Assembly (NCBI RefSeq): GCF_019375555.1
Contig: NZ_JAHXDN010000006.1
Coordinates: forward strand, 248,001-312,000
Source of the DNA: Roseobacter insulae
GTDB taxonomy: Bacteria > Pseudomonadota > Alphaproteobacteria > Rhodobacterales > Rhodobacteraceae
Direction: 5' to 3'
DNA length: 64,000 nt
The translations under genes were made by a program, and so were the position numbers. This document shows, piece after piece, positions 37,801 to 45,027 of this stretch. Under the pieces are notes generated by a model. The model was not told the DNA's origin. It saw only the letters and a program-made list of their open reading frames with translations, and ran no database searches. Each line of letters opens with the position of its first letter. Position 1 is the first letter of the stretch.

Positions 37801-38019
37801 GCGGTCGGCCTGCGCATGTGCTGCGGGCATGCCGTCGGGGCGGGCCAGTTTCGCTGTGGCCTGTTTGATCCGTTTGCGATCCCCCAGCGATACCCCGAGG
37901 TCCGCCAGATCCTGCTCGGTCAGGTCCGCGATGATGTCGAGATCAACGGAATTGGCCTCGAAAGTCTCAAGATACTTTTCGAGGTTCAGAGACTGCAACC
38001 AGGCCTCTAGTGACTTCAT
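34870..38019 (-). CDS. SAM domain-class III adenylate cyclase-AAA ATPase-TPR protein
   Basis: A 1049-residue signalling protein. Residues 1-60 are a SAM domain (LEAWLQSLNLEKYLETFEAN). Residues about 93-270 are a class III cyclase domain with metal Asp in LMFVDLVGST and in VGDGVVAYFG, plus GIATGDVLIDD. An AAA/STAND ATPase follows, with Walker A FLTGEAGLGKSR, Walker B-like LVLFEDLHWID and the Arg-rich winged region. The C-terminal third is TPR-like helices (for example RFDKAIRHFDKALDYRQHAE). The layout is that of soluble, multidomain cyclases common in rhizobia and roseobacters. The product, cAMP or cGMP, is not predictable. ATG 38019. The gene downstream is a lipoprotein. Confidence 0.88.
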   Translation of the reverse strand: MKSLEAWLQSLNLEKYLETFEANSVDLDIIADLTEQDLADLGVSLGDRKRIKQATAKLARPDGMPAAHAQADRAEAADPTKNLPPSNAVELRQLTLMFVDLVGSTKLSNQLDLEQYHDVLAGFQRCCLTAIRNHFGYFAQFVGDGVVAYFGYPIAEEDDAERAVLAALDIQRTIADAAPDLDTRLQARVGIATGDVLIDDLPRDDKTADHLALGDIPNLAARLQSLAEPGQVAISDQTKIRLGANFSCTSIGQHQLKGFSEPVGVWIAKSARDTELRFEKRQHGKLSRLVGREDELRLLEGRWSNARQGSGHAVFLTGEAGLGKSRLAQALHDKLRATEAVRMSFQCSPYHQTSAFYPVTSHLNHAIKLREDDATDARNAKIDAFVATIADPVRAPLTQAIFANLLSEDTSGITAAMTPEELKEKTFETLIRYFERASATHPALVLFEDLHWIDPSTEELLGLLVDQLDRINLLLIGTYRPDYIRRWGGQSHVTTLSLARLDTRQCKSLVSELSQELQMAPELVQKIADRAEGVPLFVEEMVRMVQRRQRMTAQDDLIRNGLELPSNLKDLLRAKIDHLPSTRDIVFVCAALGREISTEVVSAICKTDRESTERHLDILVQAQILTAHDDGRSHSFRHALIQDAAYESMLPRRASNLHGQIADTLVQSFPAFAERSPEVVAQHYWRANVFDKARDKWREAAEIALRSYAGQEAMGHLEAAIEANTAADLGEEGERQEIELREMLSVALEIRSWGAPEIATNLDRLRILQMKTGTPSDVFLVLHGLCGTHLIGGRPDLAQDYCDQMNDLVGEDAPPAMLTLREHNTAVTSLFLGRFDKAIRHFDKALDYRQHAEIAQINRYYAADPATIDRVMRCWAGALNQNDRAALEVEIDTAIATAQSEPSDFSRCYSLSIIANIFQTLDDPERALQFAQAAYAISQKIKFEYWEAWCSIILGWALARTGEPTIGTETLKAGLKGYISTGSAQIITYAKTLLADAHLAAHQPETAEALIREVQTTLERSPIRFHVGLTEMIAQKVSHALNDQPSSQD

Positions 38020-38199
38020 GCCCGTGCAACTCGGCAGATCAGCAACCTGCTTCCCCTACATTCCAAAACTCCCCGAACGCAGACTACCACCGGTCGTGTT
38101 AATGTCGACAGGAAACACCGGGACGAGGCGGTGAAGCGCCCAGAGCGGCCCCGGCGGGGCCAGCAAGAGCATTTTTGGGGACCGCGCGCTGGCGTGCGG

Positions 38200-39603
38200 C
38201 TAACTTGCATACCGCGTCGCGCCCCGCCGCCGCATGTCCAGCGGATCGGACAAGACCACCGCATGATGCGCGCGCTGGTCGCAGTTCACGCGCGGGCATA
38301 TCCGGCAGTTGATCCCGATGGGGGTCATGCGCACCGCTGACAGGCTGCGGCCCTCCGCGTATCCGATGGCGCCGATGTGCTCGGTACTGCATCCCATGGC
38401 GACGGCCAGCCGGACATCCTGGGCAAAGCGGGACACATTGGGACGATCCACGGTACGGGCAAAGACGAAAAACTGGCTCCCGTCCGGCATTTCGACAAAT
38501 TGCGGAACGATCCGCCCCGGTGTGCGAAAGGACGTGTGCACATCCAGCCTCGGACAGGCCCCGCCATATTCGGCCAGCTGGAAATCGGTGGAATTGAACC
38601 TTTTGGAGACGTTGCCCGCCTTGTCGATCCTGAGAAAGAAGAATGGCACCCCGCGCATCCCCGGACGTTGCAGGGTGGTGGCCCGGTGACAGGCCTGTTC
38701 GAAACTGACACCGAACCGCGTGGCAACGTGATCGAAGTCATATTCGCTGGCCAGCGCCTCGTCCAGAAATGGCTCATAGGGCATCAGCACGGCCGCGGCG
38801 AAGTAATTTGCCAGTTCGACACGGCATCTTGCTCGGCCGAGTGTGTCGTCAATACCTGACTTGGCCAGCAGATCGTCGAGCACCTGCCGCTGTTCGATCA
38901 GGCCTGAGACATGCACCAGCTGAAAGACCCGGTTGGTGTGATCAAGCGCTTCGGACATCACGACTTCGCGGCGTTCTTCGCTGTATTCGCGCAGTGTTTC
39001 CGGCAATTCCGATACAGGTACGACACGCACGCGCAGGTCCAGTTTTTCGCGCAACCTGTCTTTCAGCGCCGCGTAGATATCATCCGTGGCCACCTTCCTG
39101 CCGCCCCAGAAAGCTTCGGCCGCCAGCTCAAGGCTATCGAAGTAATTATCGTTCTCGCGAAAGAAGTTATGAACCGACGCTTCTGTTGATGTGGGCAGTT
39201 TTGTCTGGGCGCCGTCTCCGGCCTGGGCCACGCTCATCAACTGGTCGGTCGCGGCCAGATAGGCGCGGTGCAGGCGCAAAAAGCACGCGGCCAGATCGGG
39301 GCTGTGGGTCAACGCGCCGCGCAACTGCGTGAGGTCGGGGCGATCCGATTCAAAAAGCGGGTCCTGCAGCACGCCACGCAAGTCTGCCAGCTTTGCGGTG
39401 TCATCGTCTTCCACGAGATCACGCCAGTCGACCCCGTAGACTTCGAGCAGCCGCAACAGGACCGGCACGGATACCGAGCGTTCGTTTTTCTCCAACAGAT
39501 TGACATAAGACGTGCTGATCCCAAGGGCCTTGCCCATTTGTCCCTGGGTCTGTGCACTGTCGGTACGAAGTCGCCGTAATTTTGGCCCGATGAATGTCTT
39601 CAT
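38200..39603 (-). CDS. RamB/ScfR-type XRE transcriptional regulator with degenerate ImmA/IrrE domain
   Basis: A 467-residue regulator. The N-terminal XRE helix-turn-helix (LRRLRTDSAQTQGQMGKALGIS, about 8-63) is followed by a long middle with an ImmA/IrrE-like segment in which the metalloprotease HExxH position reads FQLVHVSGLIE, so the peptidase is inactive. Then comes ARCRVELANYFAAAVLMPYEPFL, and a C-terminal domain ends INCRICPRVNCDQRAH. This is the architecture of RamB-type regulators of acetate and glyoxylate metabolism in Corynebacterium and of propionyl-CoA regulators. It is divergent from sgaA-mcl-mtkAB with TTTACAAA...TTTGTAAA in the gap, so those genes are its likely targets. ATG 39603. 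Confidence 0.87.
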   Translation of the reverse strand: MKTFIGPKLRRLRTDSAQTQGQMGKALGISTSYVNLLEKNERSVSVPVLLRLLEVYGVDWRDLVEDDDTAKLADLRGVLQDPLFESDRPDLTQLRGALTHSPDLAACFLRLHRAYLAATDQLMSVAQAGDGAQTKLPTSTEASVHNFFRENDNYFDSLELAAEAFWGGRKVATDDIYAALKDRLREKLDLRVRVVPVSELPETLREYSEERREVVMSEALDHTNRVFQLVHVSGLIEQRQVLDDLLAKSGIDDTLGRARCRVELANYFAAAVLMPYEPFLDEALASEYDFDHVATRFGVSFEQACHRATTLQRPGMRGVPFFFLRIDKAGNVSKRFNSTDFQLAEYGGACPRLDVHTSFRTPGRIVPQFVEMPDGSQFFVFARTVDRPNVSRFAQDVRLAVAMGCSTEHIGAIGYAEGRSLSAVRMTPIGINCRICPRVNCDQRAHHAVVLSDPLDMRRRGATRYAS

Positions 39604-39631
39604 AATTGCACTTTACTGAAAAGTTCACAAA

Positions 39632-39655
39632 TTTACAAAAATTATTGTTTGTAAA
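39632..39655. promoter_or_regulatory. Candidate operator: inverted TTTACAAA / TTTGTAAA pair
   Basis: Two perfect 8-base half-sites, TTTACAAA (39632-39639) and TTTGTAAA (39648-39655), face each other across eight bases in the AT-rich gap between the ScfR/RamB-like gene and sgaA. A related TTCACAAA lies just before the first. The same octamer occurs upstream of the XRE regulator near 22.2 kb. Probably the regulator's own site, controlling sgaA too. Confidence 0.6.
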
Positions 39656-39741
39656 ATTTTGCATACACAGCAGGACGCGGTTCCGTTTTGCGGATGTGCC
39701 CGATGGTTGCATGGTCCGGGAAACCAGCAAGGAGACCTCGC

Positions 39742-40944
39742 ATGCGCACCGGCCACACCCACCTGTTCATTCCCGGCCCGACCAACGTGCCCGAAACCGT
39801 TCGACAGGCGATGAATCTGCCCATGCAGGACATGCGCGCGCCGGATTTTGGTGACCTGACGCGGCGCCTTTTCGACGACCTCAAATCGGTTTTCCGCACG
39901 CAAAGCGGCACCGTCATGATGTTTCCGGGGTCCGGCACCTCTGCGTGGGAGGCGGCGATCACCAACACCCTCAACCCCGGCGACCGGGTGCTGATGGCGC
40001 GTCATGGCCAGTTTTCGACCCTGTGGGTGGAGATGGCGCAGCGCCTTGGGCTCGATGTGCAGGTGGTCGATGTTCCCTGGGGTGCAGGGGCACCGGTGCG
40101 TGAATTCAACCGCCTGCTGGCCGCCGACACCAACGATGAGATCAAGGCGGTTTTCGTGACCCACAACGAGACGGCAACAGGTGTCACATCCGATGTCGCG
40201 GGGGTGCGCCGCGCGTTGGATGAAAACTTTCATGATGCGCTTTTGTTCGTGGACGGCGTCTCCTCCATCGGATCGCTGGAGTTCCGCATGGACGAATGGG
40301 GGGTCGATCTGGCGATCACCGGCAGCCAGAAAGGGCTGATGCTGCCTGCCGGGCTGGGCATTCTGGCCGCCAGCGAAAAGGCGATGCTGATGTCGCGCAC
40401 ATCGACGATGCGCCGCGCCTACCATGACTTTGCCGATATGGTGGCCATGAATGCCGACGGGTACTTTCCCTACACCCCGCCAACGCAGTTGTTGCATGGT
40501 CTGCGTCAATCGCTGGACCGGATCGCGACGGAGGGTCTGGATAACGTGATCGCCCGCCACAGGCGCCTCGCGGAAGGTGTCCGGCACGGCGTGGCGGCCT
40601 GGGGTCTCGATCTGGTGGCAGAGCATCCGTCGCTTTACTCGAACACCGTGTCGGCCATCCGGACACCGCCCCACGTAGACGCCCGTGAGGTGATCCGCAT
40701 TGCCTATGAAGACTACAACACGTCGCTGGGCTCCGGCTTGGCGCGTCTTGCGGGCAAGGTTTTTCGCATCGGGCATATTGGCGACCTGAATGAAGGCATG
40801 TGCCTCACCGCACTGTCGGTTGCCGAAATGGCCTTGATGCGGGCCGGTACCCGTCTTGACCTGGGGGCCGGCGTTGCGGCCGCGCAAAGCTGGTTCATGT
40901 CCGAACACCTCGCGCAGCGCGACTTTCGGGTCGCCGCAGAATAA
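39742..40944 (+). CDS. sgaA: Serine-glyoxylate aminotransferase
   Basis: PLP enzyme that converts serine and glyoxylate to hydroxypyruvate and glycine, a serine-cycle step. The product has 400 residues, class V aminotransferase. It has the N-terminal FIPGPTNVPETVRQAM, the substrate loop GSGTSAWEAA, VDGVSSIGS, and K197 in TGSQKGLMLP as the PLP Schiff-base lysine. The C-terminus FRIGHIGDLNE is a family hallmark. ATG 39742 follows AAGGAG, and the open frame extends upstream without similarity. First gene of sgaA-mcl-mtkA-mtkB. Alanine-glyoxylate or aspartate activity is possible, but the serine-cycle neighbours favour serine. Confidence 0.9.
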   Translation: MRTGHTHLFIPGPTNVPETVRQAMNLPMQDMRAPDFGDLTRRLFDDLKSVFRTQSGTVMMFPGSGTSAWEAAITNTLNPGDRVLMARHGQFSTLWVEMAQRLGLDVQVVDVPWGAGAPVREFNRLLAADTNDEIKAVFVTHNETATGVTSDVAGVRRALDENFHDALLFVDGVSSIGSLEFRMDEWGVDLAITGSQKGLMLPAGLGILAASEKAMLMSRTSTMRRAYHDFADMVAMNADGYFPYTPPTQLLHGLRQSLDRIATEGLDNVIARHRRLAEGVRHGVAAWGLDLVAEHPSLYSNTVSAIRTPPHVDAREVIRIAYEDYNTSLGSGLARLAGKVFRIGHIGDLNEGMCLTALSVAEMALMRAGTRLDLGAGVAAAQSWFMSEHLAQRDFRVAAE

Positions 40945-40971
40945 TCACCACCAAACAAAGGAAATTGCCCC

Positions 40972-41913
40972 GTGTCCCACACGCTTTATCCGCTCAACAA
41001 GCAACGTCTGCAACGCTCGGAACTGGCCGTTCCCGCGTCTAACCCGACGATGATCGACAAGGCCGCCGAAAGCGGCGCGGATTACGTCTTTCTCGACCTT
41101 GAGGATGCGGTTGCGCCGCCCGAAAAGACACAGGCGCGCCGCAATGCCATTCAGGCGTTGAATGACATCGACTGGGCGGCGAAAGGCAAGACCGTGTCTG
41201 TACGGATCAATGGTCTGGACACGCATTACATGTACCGCGACGTGGTGGATGTGATGGAACAGGCCGGGGACCGCGTGCACACGCTTCTGGTGCCGAAAGT
41301 GGGTGTGCTGGCGGATCTCTACATGGTTGATGCGATGGTCAACCAGATCGAACAGGGGCGCGGGCTTGCAACGCGTGTCGGTCTCGAAGCGCTTATCGAA
41401 ACTGCCCTCGGCATGGCAAATGTCGAGGCCGTGGCGCAGTTTGGCGGCCGTCTTGAGGCGCTGCATTTCGGGGTCGCGGACTATGCCGCCTCGATGCGCG
41501 CGCGGACGGTTAACATTGGCGGGCTCAACCCGGACTATCCCGGGGATCAGTGGCATGCCTCTATCACGCGCATGGTAATCGCGTGCCGCGCCTACGGGTT
41601 GCGCGCGATCGACGGACCGTTTGGCGACTTCTCTGATCCGGAAGGGTACAAGGCGGGCGCGCGCCGGGCCGCCGCTCTTGGCTGCGAGGGCAAATGGGCG
41701 ATCCACCCCAGTCAGGTTGCAATGGCAAACGAAGTGTTCAGCCCGCCGGAGACCGAAATCTCCAAGGCGGAGCGGATCATCGAAGAGCTCAAGAAGGCCG
41801 AAGACGAGGGCCGCGGGGCGGCGTCGCTCGACGGCAAGATGATCGACGCGGCATCCGAGAAGATGGCGCGCAACGTCATCGAGGTGGCGCAGGCGATTGC
41901 TGAAAAGGTCTGA
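40972..41913 (+). CDS. mcl1: L-malyl-CoA/beta-methylmalyl-CoA lyase (CitE family)
   Basis: Reversible cleavage of L-malyl-CoA to acetyl-CoA and glyoxylate, and often of beta-methylmalyl-CoA. The product has 313 residues of a Mg-dependent CitE-type TIM barrel. It has RSELAVPASNPTMIDKAAES, DYVFLDLEDAVAP with the metal-binding acidic residues, RINGLDT, and LEALIETALGMANVEAV with conserved Glu residues. The GTG start at 40972 follows AAAGGAA. It lies 27 bases after sgaA and 15 before mtkA. The presence of mtkAB implies the malate-to-glyoxylate direction of the serine cycle. Operation in the ethylmalonyl-CoA pathway is also possible. Confidence 0.9.
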   Translation: MSHTLYPLNKQRLQRSELAVPASNPTMIDKAAESGADYVFLDLEDAVAPPEKTQARRNAIQALNDIDWAAKGKTVSVRINGLDTHYMYRDVVDVMEQAGDRVHTLLVPKVGVLADLYMVDAMVNQIEQGRGLATRVGLEALIETALGMANVEAVAQFGGRLEALHFGVADYAASMRARTVNIGGLNPDYPGDQWHASITRMVIACRAYGLRAIDGPFGDFSDPEGYKAGARRAAALGCEGKWAIHPSQVAMANEVFSPPETEISKAERIIEELKKAEDEGRGAASLDGKMIDAASEKMARNVIEVAQAIAEKV

Positions 41914-41928
41914 TTTCAGGAGGACGAT

Positions 41929-43104
41929 ATGGACATTCACGAACATCAGGCCAAGGAAATTCTGGCGGGCTTCGGCGTGCCTGTGCCGCGCGGCGGCGTG
42001 GCCTATTCGCCGGAGCAGGCCGGGTATCGCGCGCGCGAACTGGGCGGTGCTGCATGGGTTGTCAAAGCGCAGATACACTCCGGGGGCCGCGGCGAGGCGG
42101 GCGGCGTGAAATTCTGCCAAACAGAAGAGGAAGTGCGGGACTGTGCCGCCGAGCTGTTCGGCAAGCAACTGGTGACCAAGCAGACCGGCGCGGCGGGCAA
42201 GGGCGTCTACCGCCTGTGGGTCGAAGAAGCTTCGGACATCCAGCGGGAGTTGTACCTGGGGTTCGTGCTGGATCGCAAAACCGAGCGGATCATGATCGTG
42301 GCGTCCGCGCATGGCGGAATGGAGATCGAGGACCTCGCGGAGAAGGATCCGGACAGCCTGCGGCGCATGGTCGTCGACCCCGCGGTTGGGCTGGCCGAAT
42401 TCCAGGCCCGCGAACTGGCCTTTTCCCTCGGGCTGACCGGCGGGCAGATTGCGCAGATGGTGAATGTGCTGCGGGCCTGTTATCGCGCGTACCGCGATCT
42501 TGACGCGATGATGGTCGAGATCAACCCGCTGGTCATCCGAGGCGGGGGTGATCTGGTGGCGCTGGATGCCAAGATGAGCTTTGATACCAATGCGCTTTAT
42601 CGCCGTCCTCAGGTGTCGGCCCTGCGTGACCCCAGCCAGGAAGACCCCCGCGAGGCGATGGCGGCTGACCATGGTCTGGCCTACGTGGGGCTGGAGGGCG
42701 ACATCGGCTGCATCATCAACGGTGCCGGGCTGGCGATGGCCACGATGGATATGATCAAGCTTGCTGGCGGTGAGCCTGCGAATTTTCTTGATATTGGCGG
42801 TGGCGCAAGCCCGGATCGTGTGTGCAAGGCCTTCCGGACTGTCTTGTCCGATCCGAATGTCAGTGTGATCCTCGTGAACATCTTCGCTGGTATCAACCGC
42901 TGCGACTGGATCGCCGAGGGGGTTGTGCAGGCCTACCGTGACCTTGGGCTCCACCTGCCGGTCGTGGTGCGGCTGGCAGGCACGAATGTGGCAGAGGGTC
43001 AGCAGATCCTGCAGGCCTCGGGCCTGCCGATCGTCACACCGGACACATTGGCAGAAGCCGCTGACGCCGCGGTTTCACTGCGGCCCCAACCGGCCGCCGC
43101 ATAG
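41929..43104 (+). CDS. mtkA: Malate thiokinase (malate-CoA ligase) beta subunit
   Basis: Large subunit of the ADP-forming malate-CoA ligase, 391 residues, homologous to SucC. It has the ATP-grasp N-terminus [32 protein letters not shown], and C-terminal [29 protein letters not shown] and [13 protein letters not shown]. SucC-type sequence alone does not distinguish succinate from malate ligase. The assignment to mtkA rests on its place between mcl and mtkB in the serine-cycle cluster and the absence of sucAB here. ATG 41929 follows CAGGAGG. The 12-base gap to mtkB implies co-expression. Confidence 0.87.
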   Translation: MDIHEHQAKEILAGFGVPVPRGGVAYSPEQAGYRARELGGAAWVVKAQIHSGGRGEAGGVKFCQTEEEVRDCAAELFGKQLVTKQTGAAGKGVYRLWVEEASDIQRELYLGFVLDRKTERIMIVASAHGGMEIEDLAEKDPDSLRRMVVDPAVGLAEFQARELAFSLGLTGGQIAQMVNVLRACYRAYRDLDAMMVEINPLVIRGGGDLVALDAKMSFDTNALYRRPQVSALRDPSQEDPREAMAADHGLAYVGLEGDIGCIINGAGLAMATMDMIKLAGGEPANFLDIGGGASPDRVCKAFRTVLSDPNVSVILVNIFAGINRCDWIAEGVVQAYRDLGLHLPVVVRLAGTNVAEGQQILQASGLPIVTPDTLAEAADAAVSLRPQPAAA

Positions 43105-43116
43105 GGAGAACCATCC

Positions 43117-44013
43117 ATGGCGATTTTGATAGATGAGAGCACCAAAGTGGTGGTGCAGGGCATGTCCGGACGCATTGGCCAATTCCACGCGGAGGAGATG
43201 ATCGAGAACGGCACCCGCGTTGTGGCCGGTGTGACCCCGGGCAAGGGCGGCACGACCGTTCTGGGGCGCCCGGTATTCAATACAGTGCGCGAGGCGGTCG
43301 CCGCCACCGGCGCGGAGGCCAGCCTGATGTTCGTGCCACCGCCCTTTGCCGCCGACGCGATGATGGAGGCGGCAGATGCGGGTATCCGCACCGCTGTTTG
43401 CGTGGCTGATGGCATTCCGGCGCAGGACATGATGCGGGTGAAACGGTTTCTCAAACGCTACCCAAGAGAGCGCAAAATGCGTCTGATCGGTCCGAATTGC
43501 GCGGGCGTGATCTCTCCGGGAAAAGGGTTTATGGGGATTATGCCGCCGCATATCTACACACCGGGCCGGGTCGGTATCGTGGGGCGCTCCGGCACGCTGG
43601 GGTATGAGGCGGCCAGCCAGATGCAGGCCCTGGGGATTGGGGTTTCCACCTCGGTCGGTATTGGTGGCGACCCGATCAACGGATCCTCATTTCGAGACAT
43701 ACTGGCGCTTTTCGAAGCCGATCCGGAGACCGACGCCGTCATGATGATCGGCGAAATCGGCGGGCCGCAGGAAGCGGAGGCGGCTGCTTTCGTGTCCGAG
43801 CACATGACGAAACCGGTTATTGCCTATGTGGCTGGCCTTTCCGCGCCCAAGGGCCGTCAGATGGGACATGCGGGGGCGATCATCTCCGCCTTCGGGGAGA
43901 GCGCGCAGGAGAAAGTGGAGATGTTGAGCGCTGTCGGGATTACGGTTGCGCCAAACCCATCGGCGATGGGGGCGACGGTTGCGGATGTTCTCGGGTTGCA
44001 GAAGGCCGCGTGA
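43117..44013 (+). CDS. mtkB: Malate thiokinase (malate-CoA ligase) alpha subunit
   Basis: Small subunit of malate-CoA ligase, 298 residues, homologous to SucD. It has a CoA-binding Rossmann N-terminus (KVVVQGMSGRIGQFHAEEMI, VTPGKGG), IGPNCAGVISPGK, and the phosphohistidine H251 in GHAGAIIS. MtkB couples ATP hydrolysis through this phospho-His to malyl-CoA formation, which Mcl then cleaves. ATG 43117 follows GGGAGAACC. Last gene of sgaA-mcl-mtkA-mtkB. A clear terminator follows 38 bases later. Distinguishing it from SucD depends on context as for mtkA. Confidence 0.87.
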   Translation: MAILIDESTKVVVQGMSGRIGQFHAEEMIENGTRVVAGVTPGKGGTTVLGRPVFNTVREAVAATGAEASLMFVPPPFAADAMMEAADAGIRTAVCVADGIPAQDMMRVKRFLKRYPRERKMRLIGPNCAGVISPGKGFMGIMPPHIYTPGRVGIVGRSGTLGYEAASQMQALGIGVSTSVGIGGDPINGSSFRDILALFEADPETDAVMMIGEIGGPQEAEAAAFVSEHMTKPVIAYVAGLSAPKGRQMGHAGAIISAFGESAQEKVEMLSAVGITVAPNPSAMGATVADVLGLQKAA

Positions 44014-44051
44014 TCCTCCGCTTTGAGGATGCATATCGGGGCAAGATGCGA

Positions 44052-44082
44052 AAACCCGCAGCAATCGGATCGCTGCGGGTTT
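44052..44082 (+). terminator. Rho-independent terminator after mtkB
   Basis: Perfect 11-bp inverted repeat AAACCCGCAGC / GCTGCGGGTTT with a nine-base loop, followed by CCTTTAAAT, 38 bases after the mtkB stop. Confidence 0.82.
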
Positions 44083-44085
44083 CCT

Positions 44086-44391
44086 TTAAATGATTAGGTA
44101 CTCTTAAATTCAAAACCGAGCGTGCAAGCGCGTTGCAACCAGCAATGTGACCCCGGTTGCAACGCTGTTCCGGACTGTCCAAGCAACGTGTACTCGAAAC
44201 CAATTTCCGGATGCGAAAAAAACTTTTTACGAGTTGCTCACCAAATCGGAACTCGGTCACTCACTAACAGCTTGCACAAAACTGTGCTCACGGTTCCCAA
44301 CACTCAACACTCACATTGTGCCGGAAGTATGCTGGATGGGGGGAGCCCCGTAAATTCGTGTAACTACGTAGGTAATTTTGCCTATGCCGGA
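44086..44391. other. Intergenic stretch with repeats, no gene recognised
   Basis: This 306-base gap between the mtkB terminator and the convergent response-regulator gene contains no credible CDS. It is richer in A+T than its surroundings and carries an 11-bp inverted repeat, GCGTTGCAACC (44130-44140) and GGTTGCAACGC (44155-44165), each with the palindrome GTTGCAAC. Further on is the palindrome CTACGTAG (44364-44371), followed by GTAATTTTGCCTATG, reminiscent of FixJ-type sites. A small RNA transcript is conceivable but unproven. Confidence 0.45.
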
Positions 44392-45027
44392 TTAGCGTCT
44401 TTCGAAAAGCCGTGTGCTGATCGACAGATCGACCAGTTCGGCCACGGAATTCACCCGCATTTTTTCAAGAATACGGGCCCTGTGGTGGTCCACCGTCCGG
44501 GGGCTGATGTCGAGGTGACGCGCCACGTCCTTGCTCGATGCGCTGGAAGGGTTGGAGACCAGCAACTCGGCTATTTCCTTTTCCCGGTCGGTCAGGTTGG
44601 TGAACCGCTCCTTGGCGTTTCTGGCCCGGTCGCGGCCACGTCGCCCCTTGGCGTCAAGTTCAAGCGCTGCATCAATCTGCTTGATTAACACTTCCTGCCG
44701 AAACGGTTTTTCCAGAAAGTCGATTGCCCCCAGCTTCATTGCACGCACCGATTCCGGCACACCACCGTGCCCGGTGATGAAGATGATGGGCAATGAAATC
44801 CCCTTGGTGACAAGCAGCTCCTGAAGTTCGAGGCCGGACATGGCCGGCATGCCGTAGTCCAGTATCAGGCACCCGGATTGCTCCGGGTGATAGGCATCCA
44901 GAAACGCCTGTGCGGAGGCAAAAGCCTCGGTCGCGTAGCCGCGGGTGCGCAAGGCGCGCGACAGCGAGGCACGGATATCTTCATCGTCGTCGACGATGAA
45001 GATGCAGGGCTCAGGCGCTGAGTTCAT
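44392..45027 (-). CDS. FixJ-family response regulator (receiver plus LuxR-type helix-turn-helix)
   Basis: A 211-residue transcription factor. The receiver has acidic pocket DDDED, D57 in CLILDYGMPAMSG, Thr in IFITGHGG and Lys in LEKPFRQE. The LuxR/FixJ-type output domain follows, with LTDREKEIAELLVS and SSKDVARHLDISPRTVDHHRARIL. The FITGHGGVPESVRAMKLGA segment is FixJ/TtrR-like. It overlaps the upstream histidine kinase gene by 17 bases, so the two form a pair with coupled translation. Its targets are unknown. Confidence 0.92.
   Translation of the reverse strand: MNSAPEPCIFIVDDDEDIRASLSRALRTRGYATEAFASAQAFLDAYHPEQSGCLILDYGMPAMSGLELQELLVTKGISLPIIFITGHGGVPESVRAMKLGAIDFLEKPFRQEVLIKQIDAALELDAKGRRGRDRARNAKERFTNLTDREKEIAELLVSNPSSASSKDVARHLDISPRTVDHHRARILEKMRVNSVAELVDLSISTRLFERR

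Noticed and set aside
40945-42954. A 669-codon minus-strand open frame opposite mcl and mtkA.
   Set aside because: Antisense of two motif-complete enzymes; composition shows the His/Arg-rich bias of a shadow frame and no ribosome-binding site.
41929-44013. Annotation of mtkAB as succinyl-CoA synthetase sucCD.
   Set aside because: Family sequence allows it, but no mdh or sucAB genes are adjacent, and the genes sit in an operon with sgaA and malyl-CoA lyase, which favours malate thiokinase.
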